Shown here one piece after another: positions 43,272-51,077 of a stretch of DNA of 64,000 nucleotides. Each line of letters starts with the position of its first letter. Within the stretch, counting starts at the first letter, position 1. Location of the stretch: the NCBI RefSeq assembly GCF_028747805.1, contig NZ_CP114887.1:1543501-1607500 (forward strand). Reading direction: 5' to 3'. Under the pieces are notes generated by a model that saw nothing but the letters and a program-made list of their open reading frames with translations, was not told the origin of the DNA and ran no database searches. Origin of the DNA: Solibacillus daqui. Its GTDB lineage: Bacteria > Bacillota > Bacilli > Bacillales_A > Planococcaceae. The translations under genes and the position numbers were made by a program.

Positions 43272-44006
43272 TTATTTTTTGTGCCCAAACCAGTTTGAAA
43301 TTAGCCGTTGGAAAAAGGAAGCGAATCTCCCTTGCTTTATATACATAATCTGAGTTGTCGCAATTTCGAGCACTTCTCTATGCTTTAAGTAAATCTTTCC
43401 AGGCACAACATTTAGAATTTTTCCCTTTATTGGTTTGTCAGTAAATATGGTTAGTTTGGTACCTTGCCATGTTTTTAAATTAGTCTCTAATAATTCCTCA
43501 AAGAATTGTTGTTTTAATACTTCTTTATTTGAAACCGTTTGACTGAAGTTCGTTAATAATTTTTTTCTTAGTTCATTATTAATCACCACATTTTGGTGTG
43601 AGTCATGAATTTGAGTGATACCAAAGGGTGTTTTTGCAGAATGAATACTGTCAAATGGTATCCAAATCCGAGCAAATAGAGTTTTTATCATAACGAAATT
43701 TCTACCTATTGTATGGACTTTACCAACAGTATGGATGATTTGATCAGAATATCTTGAAAAAATCTCGACGAGCTGATATTTTTTTGATTTAAAAAATTTT
43801 ATCAATATGAGTTGTTTCTTAAAATGAGGGAGGTGCGCTCCTAAGGTCTGTATGTTTACGCTATGAATATAGTCTTGGAACACTTTTAATTCGTGTAAAG
43901 GTAATGCACTAGTAGGTGAAGTGTAACGTCCTTCTTTTATTAATTCAGGGTATTTATATTCAAATGGGTCTGGAAGGTTAACATTTTTTTTCATTTTATC
44001 CATCAT
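43272..44006 (-). CDS. Upstream protein of the mnx operon (possible MnxD equivalent)
   Basis: A 244-residue soluble protein, ATG after AGGAGGAG, 97 bases upstream of mnxE on the same strand. It appears to contain two copies of a small beta module: residues about 62-120 (QIIHTVGKVHTIGRNFVMIK, then ARIWIPFDSIHSA) and about 165-235 (LKTWQGTKLTIFTDKPIKGK, GKIYLKHREVLEIATTQIMY). The same 'G-V-...-IPF..I' layout occurs in MnxE. In SG-1 the gene before mnxE is mnxD; whether this is its homologue I cannot verify. A sigma-E/K-like -10 (CATAAATTT) lies upstream at 44029-44037. Confidence 0.55.
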   Translation of the reverse strand: MMDKMKKNVNLPDPFEYKYPELIKEGRYTSPTSALPLHELKVFQDYIHSVNIQTLGAHLPHFKKQLILIKFFKSKKYQLVEIFSRYSDQIIHTVGKVHTIGRNFVMIKTLFARIWIPFDSIHSAKTPFGITQIHDSHQNVVINNELRKKLLTNFSQTVSNKEVLKQQFFEELLETNLKTWQGTKLTIFTDKPIKGKILNVVPGKIYLKHREVLEIATTQIMYIKQGRFASFFQRLISNWFGHKK

Positions 44007-44183
44007 AAAATCTCCTCCTGTACAACAAAAATTTATGCCACTTTAACTACAATTAAGTAAAGAGAGAGGTAAGCAATAGCAATAATCCGAGTGGTTCGAT
44101 TATTAGGTTCTGCTTGTATTACTTTTTATCTAGAACGTGATAGCAATGCATTGACATATATTAAGTACAAAGGAGCTGACTAT

Positions 44184-44591
44184 TTGAATATAATATTTTG
44201 GTTGATTTTGTTTAGCTATTTTATTTTTTGTTTTGCCACCTTTACTTTTTTATACAAAATTAAATTTCTAATTAGCTATCATTTTGGTATGAATATCGCA
44301 ATGTTAAGTAGTGGAGTAATAGGATTAGCTGTTGGTGCAATTCTTGGTAATACATTCCCTAGTCATTATACGTTGGTAACAATTATTGCTACTGTGATTG
44401 CCATTATTATTGGTGCAATTTTTGGTGCGTTAGTGGATTATCAAACTTTACTCTCAGGCGTTTCGGGGGGACTAATGGCTGGCATTATGGGTCCGATGCT
44501 TGGTGCCATGGCTGATTTTGGGATTGTAATTTTTTGTTCAATTCTTGTGTACGTGGTATTTGGGATGCTTTGCTTATCCGTGCGCTCGTAG
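44184..44591 (+). CDS. Glycine/methionine-rich membrane protein divergent from the mnx operon
   Basis: About 135 residues from a TTG start at 44184 after AAAGGAGCTGA; the open frame reaches back to 44091 but lacks a ribosome site there. Four hydrophobic segments. The third and fourth are joined by a loop rich in glycine and methionine (GGLMAGIMGPMLGAMADFG, about residues 93-112) that could contact copper. It is transcribed away from the mnx operon inside the same repeat-bounded segment. Family not recognised; a link to copper or manganese handling is inference. Confidence 0.6.
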   Translation: MNIIFWLILFSYFIFCFATFTFLYKIKFLISYHFGMNIAMLSSGVIGLAVGAILGNTFPSHYTLVTIIATVIAIIIGAIFGALVDYQTLLSGVSGGLMAGIMGPMLGAMADFGIVIFCSILVYVVFGMLCLSVRS

Positions 44592-45158
44592 CATTAAAAC
44601 AACGGGTTAAAATAAGTGAATATAGAAACAAGAAAGACGATAATGAGCATTAAGGTGAAATCTAGTTTGATCCATAGATGTAAGTTCAATGTATGTTGCT
44701 TTTTTAATTTGGAGCGTGGTAATCACCCTGTTACAATAACATCAATCAGCTTAAACAAAAAATATGTAGCCAAGGGTTTAATTCATACGGTTCTTTCACG
44801 TTCATTAAAATAGTAGAGTTTATTCTTGAGTTGGTTGTGAATCTGCTTCTTGTATCATATGGCGCGATCGTTTGTTTACAATGGGCATACATGAATCTTT
44901 ATTATCTATTATTTGATTAACGGGTGTAGTAATGCAATCTGAAAACGATATGATCATTTCACAGGATGTCCGTTATTAGATGAAATAGCAGATACTAGAC
45001 GTGATAAACACCATCGACTAAATCAGATTGTGCTAAACAATTTATAGCTGATGGTCATTTTTTGTCTTTTCTTGCTAGTCACTCCTTACTGTTTTTCATA
45101 GAATACCTTTATATAAACGCGCTCTTTTTCGATTTTTTCGTTAATTTCAGTGAGTGTT
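44592..45158. other. Gene-poor right part of the island
   Basis: No supported gene. Short frames near 44616-44813 and 45062-45265 lack ribosome sites; the second runs into the argS repeat. No integrase, transposase or inverted terminal repeat is visible. Confidence 0.5.
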
Positions 45159-45330
45159 ATCTTAGTAGAAGACTCGGTAAAGGAGAGCCGATTACTGTTT
45201 TGTTATTGTGTAGCAACCGTATTGCAGGACGGGCTGAAGCTATTAGGGTTGAAGGCACCGAGTAATATGTAGAGAATGTATAAACGGGTTTAAAATCAAA
45301 GTAACGATTCATCAAAAAGAATTCATTGTA
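45159..45330 (+). repeat. argS 3'-end direct repeat, copy at the right edge of the mnx region
   Basis: Encodes the last 37 residues of ArgRS (ILVEDSVKESRLLFCY, later GLKLLGLKAPSNM) with no upstream gene. It matches 38412-38555 at about 95% identity and continues into a strong terminator at 45333. This looks like the displaced native 3' end of argS. Confidence 0.88.
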
Positions 45331-45332
45331 TC

Positions 45333-45378
45333 GAAGAAGATGTCCGAGCAGAAATGTTTCGGGCATCTTCTTCATTAT
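45333..45378 (+). terminator. Rho-independent terminator, probably the original argS terminator
   Basis: GAAGAAGATGTCCGA pairs with TCGGGCATCTTCTTC (15 bp, one G-U) around a short loop. It follows the argS fragment at the expected distance from the stop codon. Confidence 0.75.
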
Positions 45379-45498
45379 TATGTGTAATATATAATTGACA
45401 ATTGTAATATATATATTACAATTAGCGGTAAGGTAATCATTACCATTTCTAAAATCTAAGAACACAATTTATGCAGTAAATTGAAAGGGGGCTTGTTG

Positions 45499-45714
45499 TT
45501 GAAGGAGGTTGTCATAACGAATCATGTGAAGGTTCGACGCATTGAGCTCGGCAATTTAACGCAGGGGGATTTGGCGAAACAAGTGGGTGTCACCAGACAA
45601 ACGATGAATTTAATCGAAGCCCAAAAGTATAATCCAACAATTAAGGTGTGTTTATTAATTGCGGCCGCACTGGATACGTCGATCGAAAAATTATTTTGGT
45701 TGGAGGAAGATTGA
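45499..45714 (+). CDS. XRE family HTH regulator
   Basis: About 71 residues from a TTG start after AAAGGGGGC. Helix-turn-helix: LTQGDLAKQVGVTRQTMNLI, then EAQKYNPTIKVCLLIAAALD and SIEKLFW. This is the short regulator type (Cro/CI-like) that heads small membrane-protein operons in Firmicutes. It shares one base with the next gene (TGATG), so it is translated together with it and probably represses the operon. Confidence 0.88.
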   Translation: MKEVVITNHVKVRRIELGNLTQGDLAKQVGVTRQTMNLIEAQKYNPTIKVCLLIAAALDTSIEKLFWLEED

Positions 45715-46073
45715 TGACGAAATTATTCACCTATATCCCGCTTGTTGCTTTTTTATTGGTGTTCTTTTTAGTGGAAGCAATGCTGTTAAAAGGCTTGCTG
45801 CTAGCATTGATGATTGTGCTAATCATTTTTGCAAAATTTAAACGCAGTCAGTTAGAAGAAGATGTGGAATTTGATGACCGCGTCAATGCCAATATTACAA
45901 AATGGTCTTTGCGAACAATTTTTATACTCAATACGGTGCTGCTTGTGCTGTTAATGATAGAGAGCCGAGGTGTTGCTGTTTTTGATATGAGTATGAATAA
46001 TATGATTGCGTATTTATTGGTGACGCTATGTGTGCCTTTTTACATTGTTCCAGCGATAGTAAAACGATTTTAG
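45714..46073 (+). CDS. Membrane protein, DUF2178-like
   Basis: About 119 residues from ATG 45714 after TGGAGGAAG. Two hydrophobic segments at the N-terminus (about 5-40), then a charged segment FDDRVNANITKWSLRTIF resembling the DERV..I..KA block of DUF2178 proteins, and two more segments. Such proteins commonly follow a small XRE regulator. Function unknown. Confidence 0.65.
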   Translation: MTKLFTYIPLVAFLLVFFLVEAMLLKGLLLALMIVLIIFAKFKRSQLEEDVEFDDRVNANITKWSLRTIFILNTVLLVLLMIESRGVAVFDMSMNNMIAYLLVTLCVPFYIVPAIVKRF

Positions 46074-46085
46074 GGGGAATTGAAC

Positions 46086-46364
46086 ATGACGATGGATTTG
46101 TTAATTATGGGTGCTTTGTTTTTAGTGATGGGCTTTTTAGTTGGCGTGAAAAAAATGACATGGTTATTAGCGGGCTATAATCAAAAGCGTGTGAAAGATC
46201 AAGAAAAGCTAGCGCGTTTAGTTGGTGGAACATTTGGGATTGTTGGAATTGCTCTAGTAATTTGTGGGGTCATTGGTTTAACACAGGTGGAGACGCTATT
46301 ACCGATTGCGTTAGGAATTTTATTACTTCAAGTTGTTTATGTGAATATTAAATTAGTAGAATAA
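46086..46364 (+). CDS. DUF3784 family membrane protein
   Basis: About 92 residues, ATG after TAGGGGGAATTGA. Three hydrophobic segments. The block KKMTWLLAGYNQKRVKDQEKLARLVGG is cut here as LLAGYN followed by a charged stretch and RLVGGTFGIVG, which is characteristic of DUF3784. It is the third gene of the XRE operon. Function unknown. Confidence 0.8.
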   Translation: MTMDLLIMGALFLVMGFLVGVKKMTWLLAGYNQKRVKDQEKLARLVGGTFGIVGIALVICGVIGLTQVETLLPIALGILLLQVVYVNIKLVE

Positions 46365-46398
46365 TAAATTATTAGTAGAGGCAATAGGGGGAGTAGAA

Positions 46399-46767
46399 AT
46401 GACAGCTATTGATTTATTAAATAAATATATTGATGCAACCAATACACACGATTTTAAAAACGTTCAGGCATGTTTACACCCGAATGCAGTTTATTGGTTT
46501 ACTGGCACTAATTGTACAAATATGAACGAAATCCAAGCGTATTTTGAGAATGCATGGGATACAATTAAAAATGAAATCTATCGAGCAAAAGATATCCATT
46601 GGCTTGTTAATGAAGCAGATAGTGCAACATGTATTTATACCTATGAATATGAAGGTTATTTTAATGGGAAATACGTGCAGGGAAATGGACGAGCAACAAA
46701 TGTATTTGTGAAAGATGATCAAAATGAGTGGAAATTAATACATGAGCATTTGAGCAATATTAAATAA
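46399..46767 (+). CDS. NTF2/SnoaL-like fold protein
   Basis: A 122-residue protein: LLNKYIDATNTHDFKNVQAC, then LHPNAVYWFTGTN and TATNVFVKD (here RATNVFVKDDQNEWKLIHEH). The helix-then-curved-sheet pattern matches DUF4440/SnoaL-like proteins. These act as small-molecule binders or isomerases; no catalytic residue set is obvious. ATG follows AGGGGGAG. Confidence 0.78.
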   Translation: MTAIDLLNKYIDATNTHDFKNVQACLHPNAVYWFTGTNCTNMNEIQAYFENAWDTIKNEIYRAKDIHWLVNEADSATCIYTYEYEGYFNGKYVQGNGRATNVFVKDDQNEWKLIHEHLSNIK

Positions 46768-46778
46768 TAGAAATAGAG

Positions 46779-46812
46779 AAGCCTGCTCATAATTAAATAG
46801 AGTAGGCTTAAA
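46779..46812. terminator. Hairpin between convergent genes
   Basis: AAGCCTGCTC and GAGTAGGCTT form a 10-bp stem with one G-U. Its sequence is closely similar to the terminator at 49979-50016. No strong T-run, so efficiency is uncertain. Confidence 0.6.
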
Positions 46813-46886
46813 CTTTTAATTAAGAAGCAGATTCGATTTTATCTTTCCATGTTCAATAATAACATCGAAAAGCAAATCGAGATGCA

Positions 46887-47762
46887 TCATAAATAATCAA
46901 AACCTAAATTTACTGGTTCTAATGGTAAATTTGAAGCTGAGTTAGTCATATTCGTTGAAGGAACGGAATGATCAACTTCTTCAAAACTAACCCCGTCTAT
47001 CCATACTTCACCCGAGCCAACAAGTAACACACCAAAATGAATGGCTGCGCTTTCTTCTGTTACATCGAGTACAATCGAATAGTAATTCCAATCTGTCGTA
47101 CCATGAATTGAACGATTATCCATGTTGTCGAATTGAACGAGGTCCCCGTTTTTCGAATCAATACGGCACCAAGCCCCGCATTTCATCGCATCTTTTGTTT
47201 TAATAAAGCAAGACATTTTCATGCGCTTACCAATCCAATTTTTAGCTGAAAATACTTGCATTAAAGTACCAAATTGACCTTCCTCAGCAGGCTGTGTGCT
47301 GCCTAAATAGCCCGATTTTGAGCCTGTATGAAATACCTCATGATCGGCTTTAATTGTATATAAAGATGGGTTTGTCCCCGTTAAAAGCCAGCCTTTCACT
47401 TCATTTGTTGTCATTTCCTGTTCCTCCTTAAAGTTTATTGAACGCATTAAATTACGATATTTCCCCGGTGGCATCTGATATAGCTCTTTAAAAGCACGTG
47501 TGAATGCTTCTTGCGATTGAAATTGACATTCAAATGAAATACCGAGTATTGATTCATCGGAATGCAACAGTAAGAAAGCAGCGACAGCAAGTCGTCTTTT
47601 TCGAATATAAGCACCGATAGATAAGCCTGTCTCCTTTTTAAATTGCCTTGTTAAATAAAACTTCGAGTAACCAATTTTTTCGGCATACTGCTCAAGCTGC
47701 CATTCAGATAAAATATTTTCCTCTAGCGTATCTACAATATGTTGGACAAGTTGACTATACAT
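46887..47762 (-). CDS. AraC family transcriptional regulator
   Basis: A 291-residue protein. The N-terminal 100 residues hold two AraC helix-turn-helix units: YSKFYLTRQFKKETGLSIGA, then SILGISFECQFQSQEAFTRA and ELYQMPPGKYR. The C-terminal part is a beta-sandwich-like domain (GLLVGSGEVWIDGVSFEEVD) of the type found in carbohydrate-binding or ligand-binding modules. The N-terminal DNA-binding order is that of the Rob/MarA-like group. Targets unknown; it is convergent with the SnoaL-like gene. Confidence 0.87.
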   Translation of the reverse strand: MYSQLVQHIVDTLEENILSEWQLEQYAEKIGYSKFYLTRQFKKETGLSIGAYIRKRRLAVAAFLLLHSDESILGISFECQFQSQEAFTRAFKELYQMPPGKYRNLMRSINFKEEQEMTTNEVKGWLLTGTNPSLYTIKADHEVFHTGSKSGYLGSTQPAEEGQFGTLMQVFSAKNWIGKRMKMSCFIKTKDAMKCGAWCRIDSKNGDLVQFDNMDNRSIHGTTDWNYYSIVLDVTEESAAIHFGVLLVGSGEVWIDGVSFEEVDHSVPSTNMTNSASNLPLEPVNLGFDYL

Positions 47763-48093
47763 GACTGCTCACCTCAAAACTTAGTATAAAAAAGAAACCA
47801 AAACCATTTTTGATAATTATTGCACTGATGTAATTATAGTTTATTGGAAAATTAGGATGGATTGTATAGTGCAAAATAAAAGGGAGCATTATGCAGTACA
47901 TTGAAATTCGTATCACAATAGTGCTAGATTTACATTTTTAACATTTATTGTATGTTAAAAAGGCTCGTTTGTTTTACAATAGTCATAGAGGGTTCACTTC
48001 TTGGGTAAATTTAATTTGTTCTTATAAAATATACCAAATAGGGATACGCCCATTTTTTGTTGCAAAACGCTTGATACAAAAGGAGATTTTATT
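47763..48093. other. Intergenic region upstream of the DJ-1-like gene
   Basis: Nothing gene-like on either strand. It holds the divergent control regions of the AraC gene and the DJ-1-like gene, with AT-rich sequence but no promoter I would call. The AAAAGGAGATTTT ribosome site lies at its end. Confidence 0.4.
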
Positions 48094-48636
48094 TTGAAAA
48101 AAACAGCGGTACTTATTTATCCTAATTTTAGTGAATATGAGTTAACAACGGCATTGTCAATTTTAATGCAAGGTGCTAAACCTGTAAGTATTATATCAAT
48201 AGACAAAGAACCAGTTAAGGGAGAGGCAGGTCTTACATTAATGGCAGATCAAACAATTGATCAAATTAATTATGAAGAATTCGACAGTCTTCTATTAACT
48301 GGGTGTATGGATGTTTTTGCTATCATTGACAATACGAAATATATTGATTTTATTAAAAAGATTTCGAATCAGGATAATTTCATTATAGCTAGTATTTCAA
48401 GTTCGCCCGCTTTACTAGCAAAAGCAGGATTATTAAAGAATAATAATTATACAGTTGGATTACTAGAGGAAGCTAGAAACAATTCTGGGTTATTCGAAGG
48501 TGCCAATTATGTTAATGAATTATTAGTGAAAGATGGCAATATTATCACTGCATGGGGTTCAGCTTTTATTAAATTTGGTATTCTATTTGGAAAATCACTG
48601 GATCTTCAATTTGAAGAAGGCTGGTATGGTAAATAA
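48094..48636 (+). CDS. DJ-1/PfpI-like protein lacking the usual cysteine
   Basis: A 180-residue protein with TTG start after AAAAGGAG. Flavodoxin-like fold: AVLIYPNFSEYELTTALSIL, central DSLLLTGCMDVFAI and IASISSSPALLAKAGLL. The last is the family's nucleophile elbow, where the usual AICxGP cysteine is replaced by serine (ASISSSP). A non-catalytic or regulatory role is therefore possible. The fold assignment is firm; function is not. Confidence 0.78.
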   Translation: MKKTAVLIYPNFSEYELTTALSILMQGAKPVSIISIDKEPVKGEAGLTLMADQTIDQINYEEFDSLLLTGCMDVFAIIDNTKYIDFIKKISNQDNFIIASISSSPALLAKAGLLKNNNYTVGLLEEARNNSGLFEGANYVNELLVKDGNIITAWGSAFIKFGILFGKSLDLQFEEGWYGK

Positions 48637-48733
48637 GTAGCGTTAGTGATTCCTTTGAGTATTAAAAAAATTAGTGTATTAGAGCTTGAGAATATATTAA
48701 TTAGTGGAAACTATAATTAGGAGGATACGAAAC

Positions 48734-49183
48734 ATGGGTTACATTGAAAGATTACGCAAAGTCGTAGGCAGCGAGCCTTTACTATTAGTCGGAGTTGCGG
48801 TTGCTGTCATAAACGACAAGGGGAAAATATTATTACAAAAACGAAATGATGGTGTTTGGGGCGTTCCGGGCGGTTTTATGGAATTAGGCGAGTCAACTGA
48901 GGAAACCGGTAGAAGAGAAGTATTAGAGGAAACGGGGCTTGAAATTGGACAGCTTGATTTAATCGGCGTGTTTTCAGGGAAGCAACATTTTGTTAAACTG
49001 CCGAATGGTGATGAGTTCTATCCTGTAACAATAGCTTACATTTCAAAAGAAATTAAAGGTGGCGTCCTTCAAGCAGATGGTCAAGAAACAACTATGGCTA
49101 AGTTTTTTAACATGAATGAGCTACCAGATCAACTAAATCCCTTGATAAAAAACATGATACAACAATATGCACTTACAATTTAA
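48734..49183 (+). CDS. Nudix hydrolase
   Basis: About 149 residues from ATG 48734 after AGGAGGATACG; the upstream in-frame ATG at 48704 lacks a ribosome site. The Nudix box is complete: GFMELGESTEETGRREVLEE followed by TGL, fitting Gx5Ex7REUxEExGU. The opening MGYIERLRKVVGSEPLLLVG is typical of the ADP-ribose/NTP-type Nudix proteins of Bacilli. It hydrolyses a nucleoside diphosphate linked to another group; the exact substrate is unknown. Confidence 0.92.
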   Translation: MGYIERLRKVVGSEPLLLVGVAVAVINDKGKILLQKRNDGVWGVPGGFMELGESTEETGRREVLEETGLEIGQLDLIGVFSGKQHFVKLPNGDEFYPVTIAYISKEIKGGVLQADGQETTMAKFFNMNELPDQLNPLIKNMIQQYALTI

Positions 49184-49227
49184 CGTTTTATTTTGGAAGT
49201 TTAATTTTCTTTTTTTGGAGGCATGCG

Positions 49228-49968
49228 ATGATTTATTTTGATGAATATGGTGATCGAAATAAGCCAACGATCTTGTTATTACATGGTGCATCGGCTGTAG
49301 ATACGTTCACGCAACAATATCAACTCCTACATAACTATCATCTCATTGTGCCACATCTATATGGCGCGGGTGAATCTGTCGCAGTAACATACGATCCACA
49401 CAAGCTTAAGCAAGAGATTTTAGAGCTCGTAAAATCGCTAAATAAGCCGAGCATTAGGATAATGGGACATTCTATTGGGGCGCAGCTTGCCGTCATGTTG
49501 GTTGCTGAAAATCCCGAGTTGTTTTCACGTGCTGTGTTTTTAAGTGCATGGGTACATCCAAATGAAAAAACGATTCGCATGTATTGCAAAACGGCATCAG
49601 TAACTTTTAAATTACTGCGATATAAATGGGTCGTGAAATTGCAGGCGAAGTATTGGAACTATACGAAGAAGCAGTCAGATTATATGGCTGACTATGCCAG
49701 GAAATTAACCGTCGAAAACTATCAAGCTTTTTTCAAAGCGACAATGAACATTAAGGATTATCCAGAATTCTATGATGTTACGATTCCAATGCTAGCAATT
49801 TGCGGGCAGCGCGAAAGTAAGGAGATCAAAAGCTCGCTTGAATTATTAGGGCAAAATGCATGTTGTAAGACAATGGTGTTACCAAAAGCGGGGCATGATT
49901 TTCCGATGCGTTGTGCAAGTGGATTGAATCCTATTTTAGAAAGTTTTTTTGATGAGACGATAAAGTAA
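49228..49968 (+). CDS. Alpha/beta hydrolase
   Basis: A 246-residue protein with oxyanion motif LLLHGASAVDTF (about 15-26), nucleophile elbow MGHSIGAQLAVML with serine near residue 82, acidic residue near AICGQRES and catalytic histidine in PKAGHDFPMR. It is a soluble esterase-like enzyme of unknown substrate. ATG follows TTGGAGGCATGCG. A hairpin terminator follows. Confidence 0.88.
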   Translation: MIYFDEYGDRNKPTILLLHGASAVDTFTQQYQLLHNYHLIVPHLYGAGESVAVTYDPHKLKQEILELVKSLNKPSIRIMGHSIGAQLAVMLVAENPELFSRAVFLSAWVHPNEKTIRMYCKTASVTFKLLRYKWVVKLQAKYWNYTKKQSDYMADYARKLTVENYQAFFKATMNIKDYPEFYDVTIPMLAICGQRESKEIKSSLELLGQNACCKTMVLPKAGHDFPMRCASGLNPILESFFDETIK

Positions 49969-49978
49969 TCCACCGAAA

Positions 49979-50018
49979 AGAGCCTGCTCGAACGTAAATA
50001 GGAGCAGGCTTTTACTTT
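49979..50018 (+). terminator. Rho-independent terminator after the hydrolase
   Basis: AGCCTGCTC and GAGCAGGCT form a 9-bp stem followed by TTTACTTTT. Sequence closely matches the hairpin at 46779-46812. Confidence 0.82.
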
Positions 50019-50178
50019 TGAGCAAAATCTATAATTATTAAATCGGGATTTGGTGAAAACGGTCCAGTCACATAAGTTGGGGATGACATGCTTATTCATT
50101 AATCTGTGAATTCAATTTGAATCATAATAGCTTGGTCGTGTACATTTACACCGAGGTGAGATGTGAAATAGGGCGATT

Positions 50179-50281
50179 CGAGCATAAACTTTGAAAAGCG
50201 AGCATAAATCCAAAAAAAGCGAGCGAAAAATCTGAATTCCGAGCGTAAACATTCAGATTCCAAGCATAAAAACAATAATTC
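50179..50281. repeat. Tandem degenerate 20-21 bp repeats (CGAGCATAAA type)
   Basis: Five units begin at 50179, 50199, 50220, 50240 and 50261: CGAGCATAAA, CGAGCATAAA, CGAGCGAAAA, CGAGCGTAAA, CAAGCATAAA, each followed by a variable 10-11 bases. The period equals that of the unrelated array at 15546-15649. A frame crossing it is not a gene. Confidence 0.7.
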
Positions 50282-50338
50282 AGGCATATTTCACGCAAAT
50301 CGGTCATGCATTAGCCCATTTAAAGCTGAAATATAATG

Positions 50339-50887
50339 TTACTTTTTATTTGCACGCCATCTCCAAACAATGAAACAAAAAACAGTCATACCGAAGAGTA
50401 AGAGCACAAAATCTAAATCTTTATCAAATTTAAACCACATTTTAGGGCTTAAATTGACCTCTTTATTCGGTGTGAACTCATTTTCAGTAATTTTTGGGTA
50501 ATCGTCACTTGAATTTACTTCCATGACAGGGCTACAGGGGCTGTTGTAATAGCTTCCATTATTTTCATGCAAATAAACAATGTTTTTTTCCTTCTTTTGA
50601 AAATCGTAACCCCATGTAAAATCCGCTTCAAAAATGATTTGTGAGGCTACTTCGGTTTTCCAGCTCTTTTCTACTTGTAGCAAAACATACTTCTTTGTCT
50701 CTTTTGTCCCCGTAAATCCTTTTTGTACAATATCATTTTTCACATTCAAAACGGTTCCTACTACAGCCATATCATAATTATCAATAATTGGTTCTTCTAG
50801 CTCAGCACAACTTAATGCCTTCGTTTGGTTCGGAAAAATGATGTGTAGAGACAGGGTACTTATTACGATGAGTAATAATAATCGCAT
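50339..50887 (-). CDS. Secreted or membrane-anchored protein with NTR/TIMP-like domain
   Basis: A 182-residue protein. Signal peptide at residues 1-24 (MRLLLLIVISTLSLHIIF...). The mature start LSCAELEEPIIDNYDMAVVG, followed by KYVLLQVEKSWKTEVASQII, fits bacterial proteins with a netrin-like C-x-C-A fold. A C-terminal transmembrane helix (FVLLLFGMTVFCFIVWRW, about 160-177) anchors it with a positive tail. Two conserved cysteines (LSCAEL and NSPCSP) may form a disulfide. Function unknown. Confidence 0.7.
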   Translation of the reverse strand: MRLLLLIVISTLSLHIIFPNQTKALSCAELEEPIIDNYDMAVVGTVLNVKNDIVQKGFTGTKETKKYVLLQVEKSWKTEVASQIIFEADFTWGYDFQKKEKNIVYLHENNGSYYNSPCSPVMEVNSSDDYPKITENEFTPNKEVNLSPKMWFKFDKDLDFVLLLFGMTVFCFIVWRWRANKK

Positions 50888-51077
50888 GGCGCCTCCTAAA
50901 AGAAATATTTAACATATTAGACGTGTGAATCTTTTCGAAGTTACAAATTGTCTGATTGAAGCTAACCAACATAAGCATGTAATGTTGAATTGGTATTTCA
51001 AAATAAAGGAAATAATTAGTCGCAAAACGAATAATACAAGGAGTACGAAAAAGAAGTCACTGTTACGGAGGGATGAC

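Noticed and set aside
38412..45330. Insertion sequence or transposon carrying mnx
   Set aside because: No transposase, terminal inverted repeats or short target duplication; the borders are argS-derived instead.
45157..45465. 102-residue minus-strand open frame
   Set aside because: Antisense to the argS fragment and its terminator.
50099..50287. 62-residue minus-strand open frame
   Set aside because: Low-complexity product of the CGAGCATAAA repeat array.
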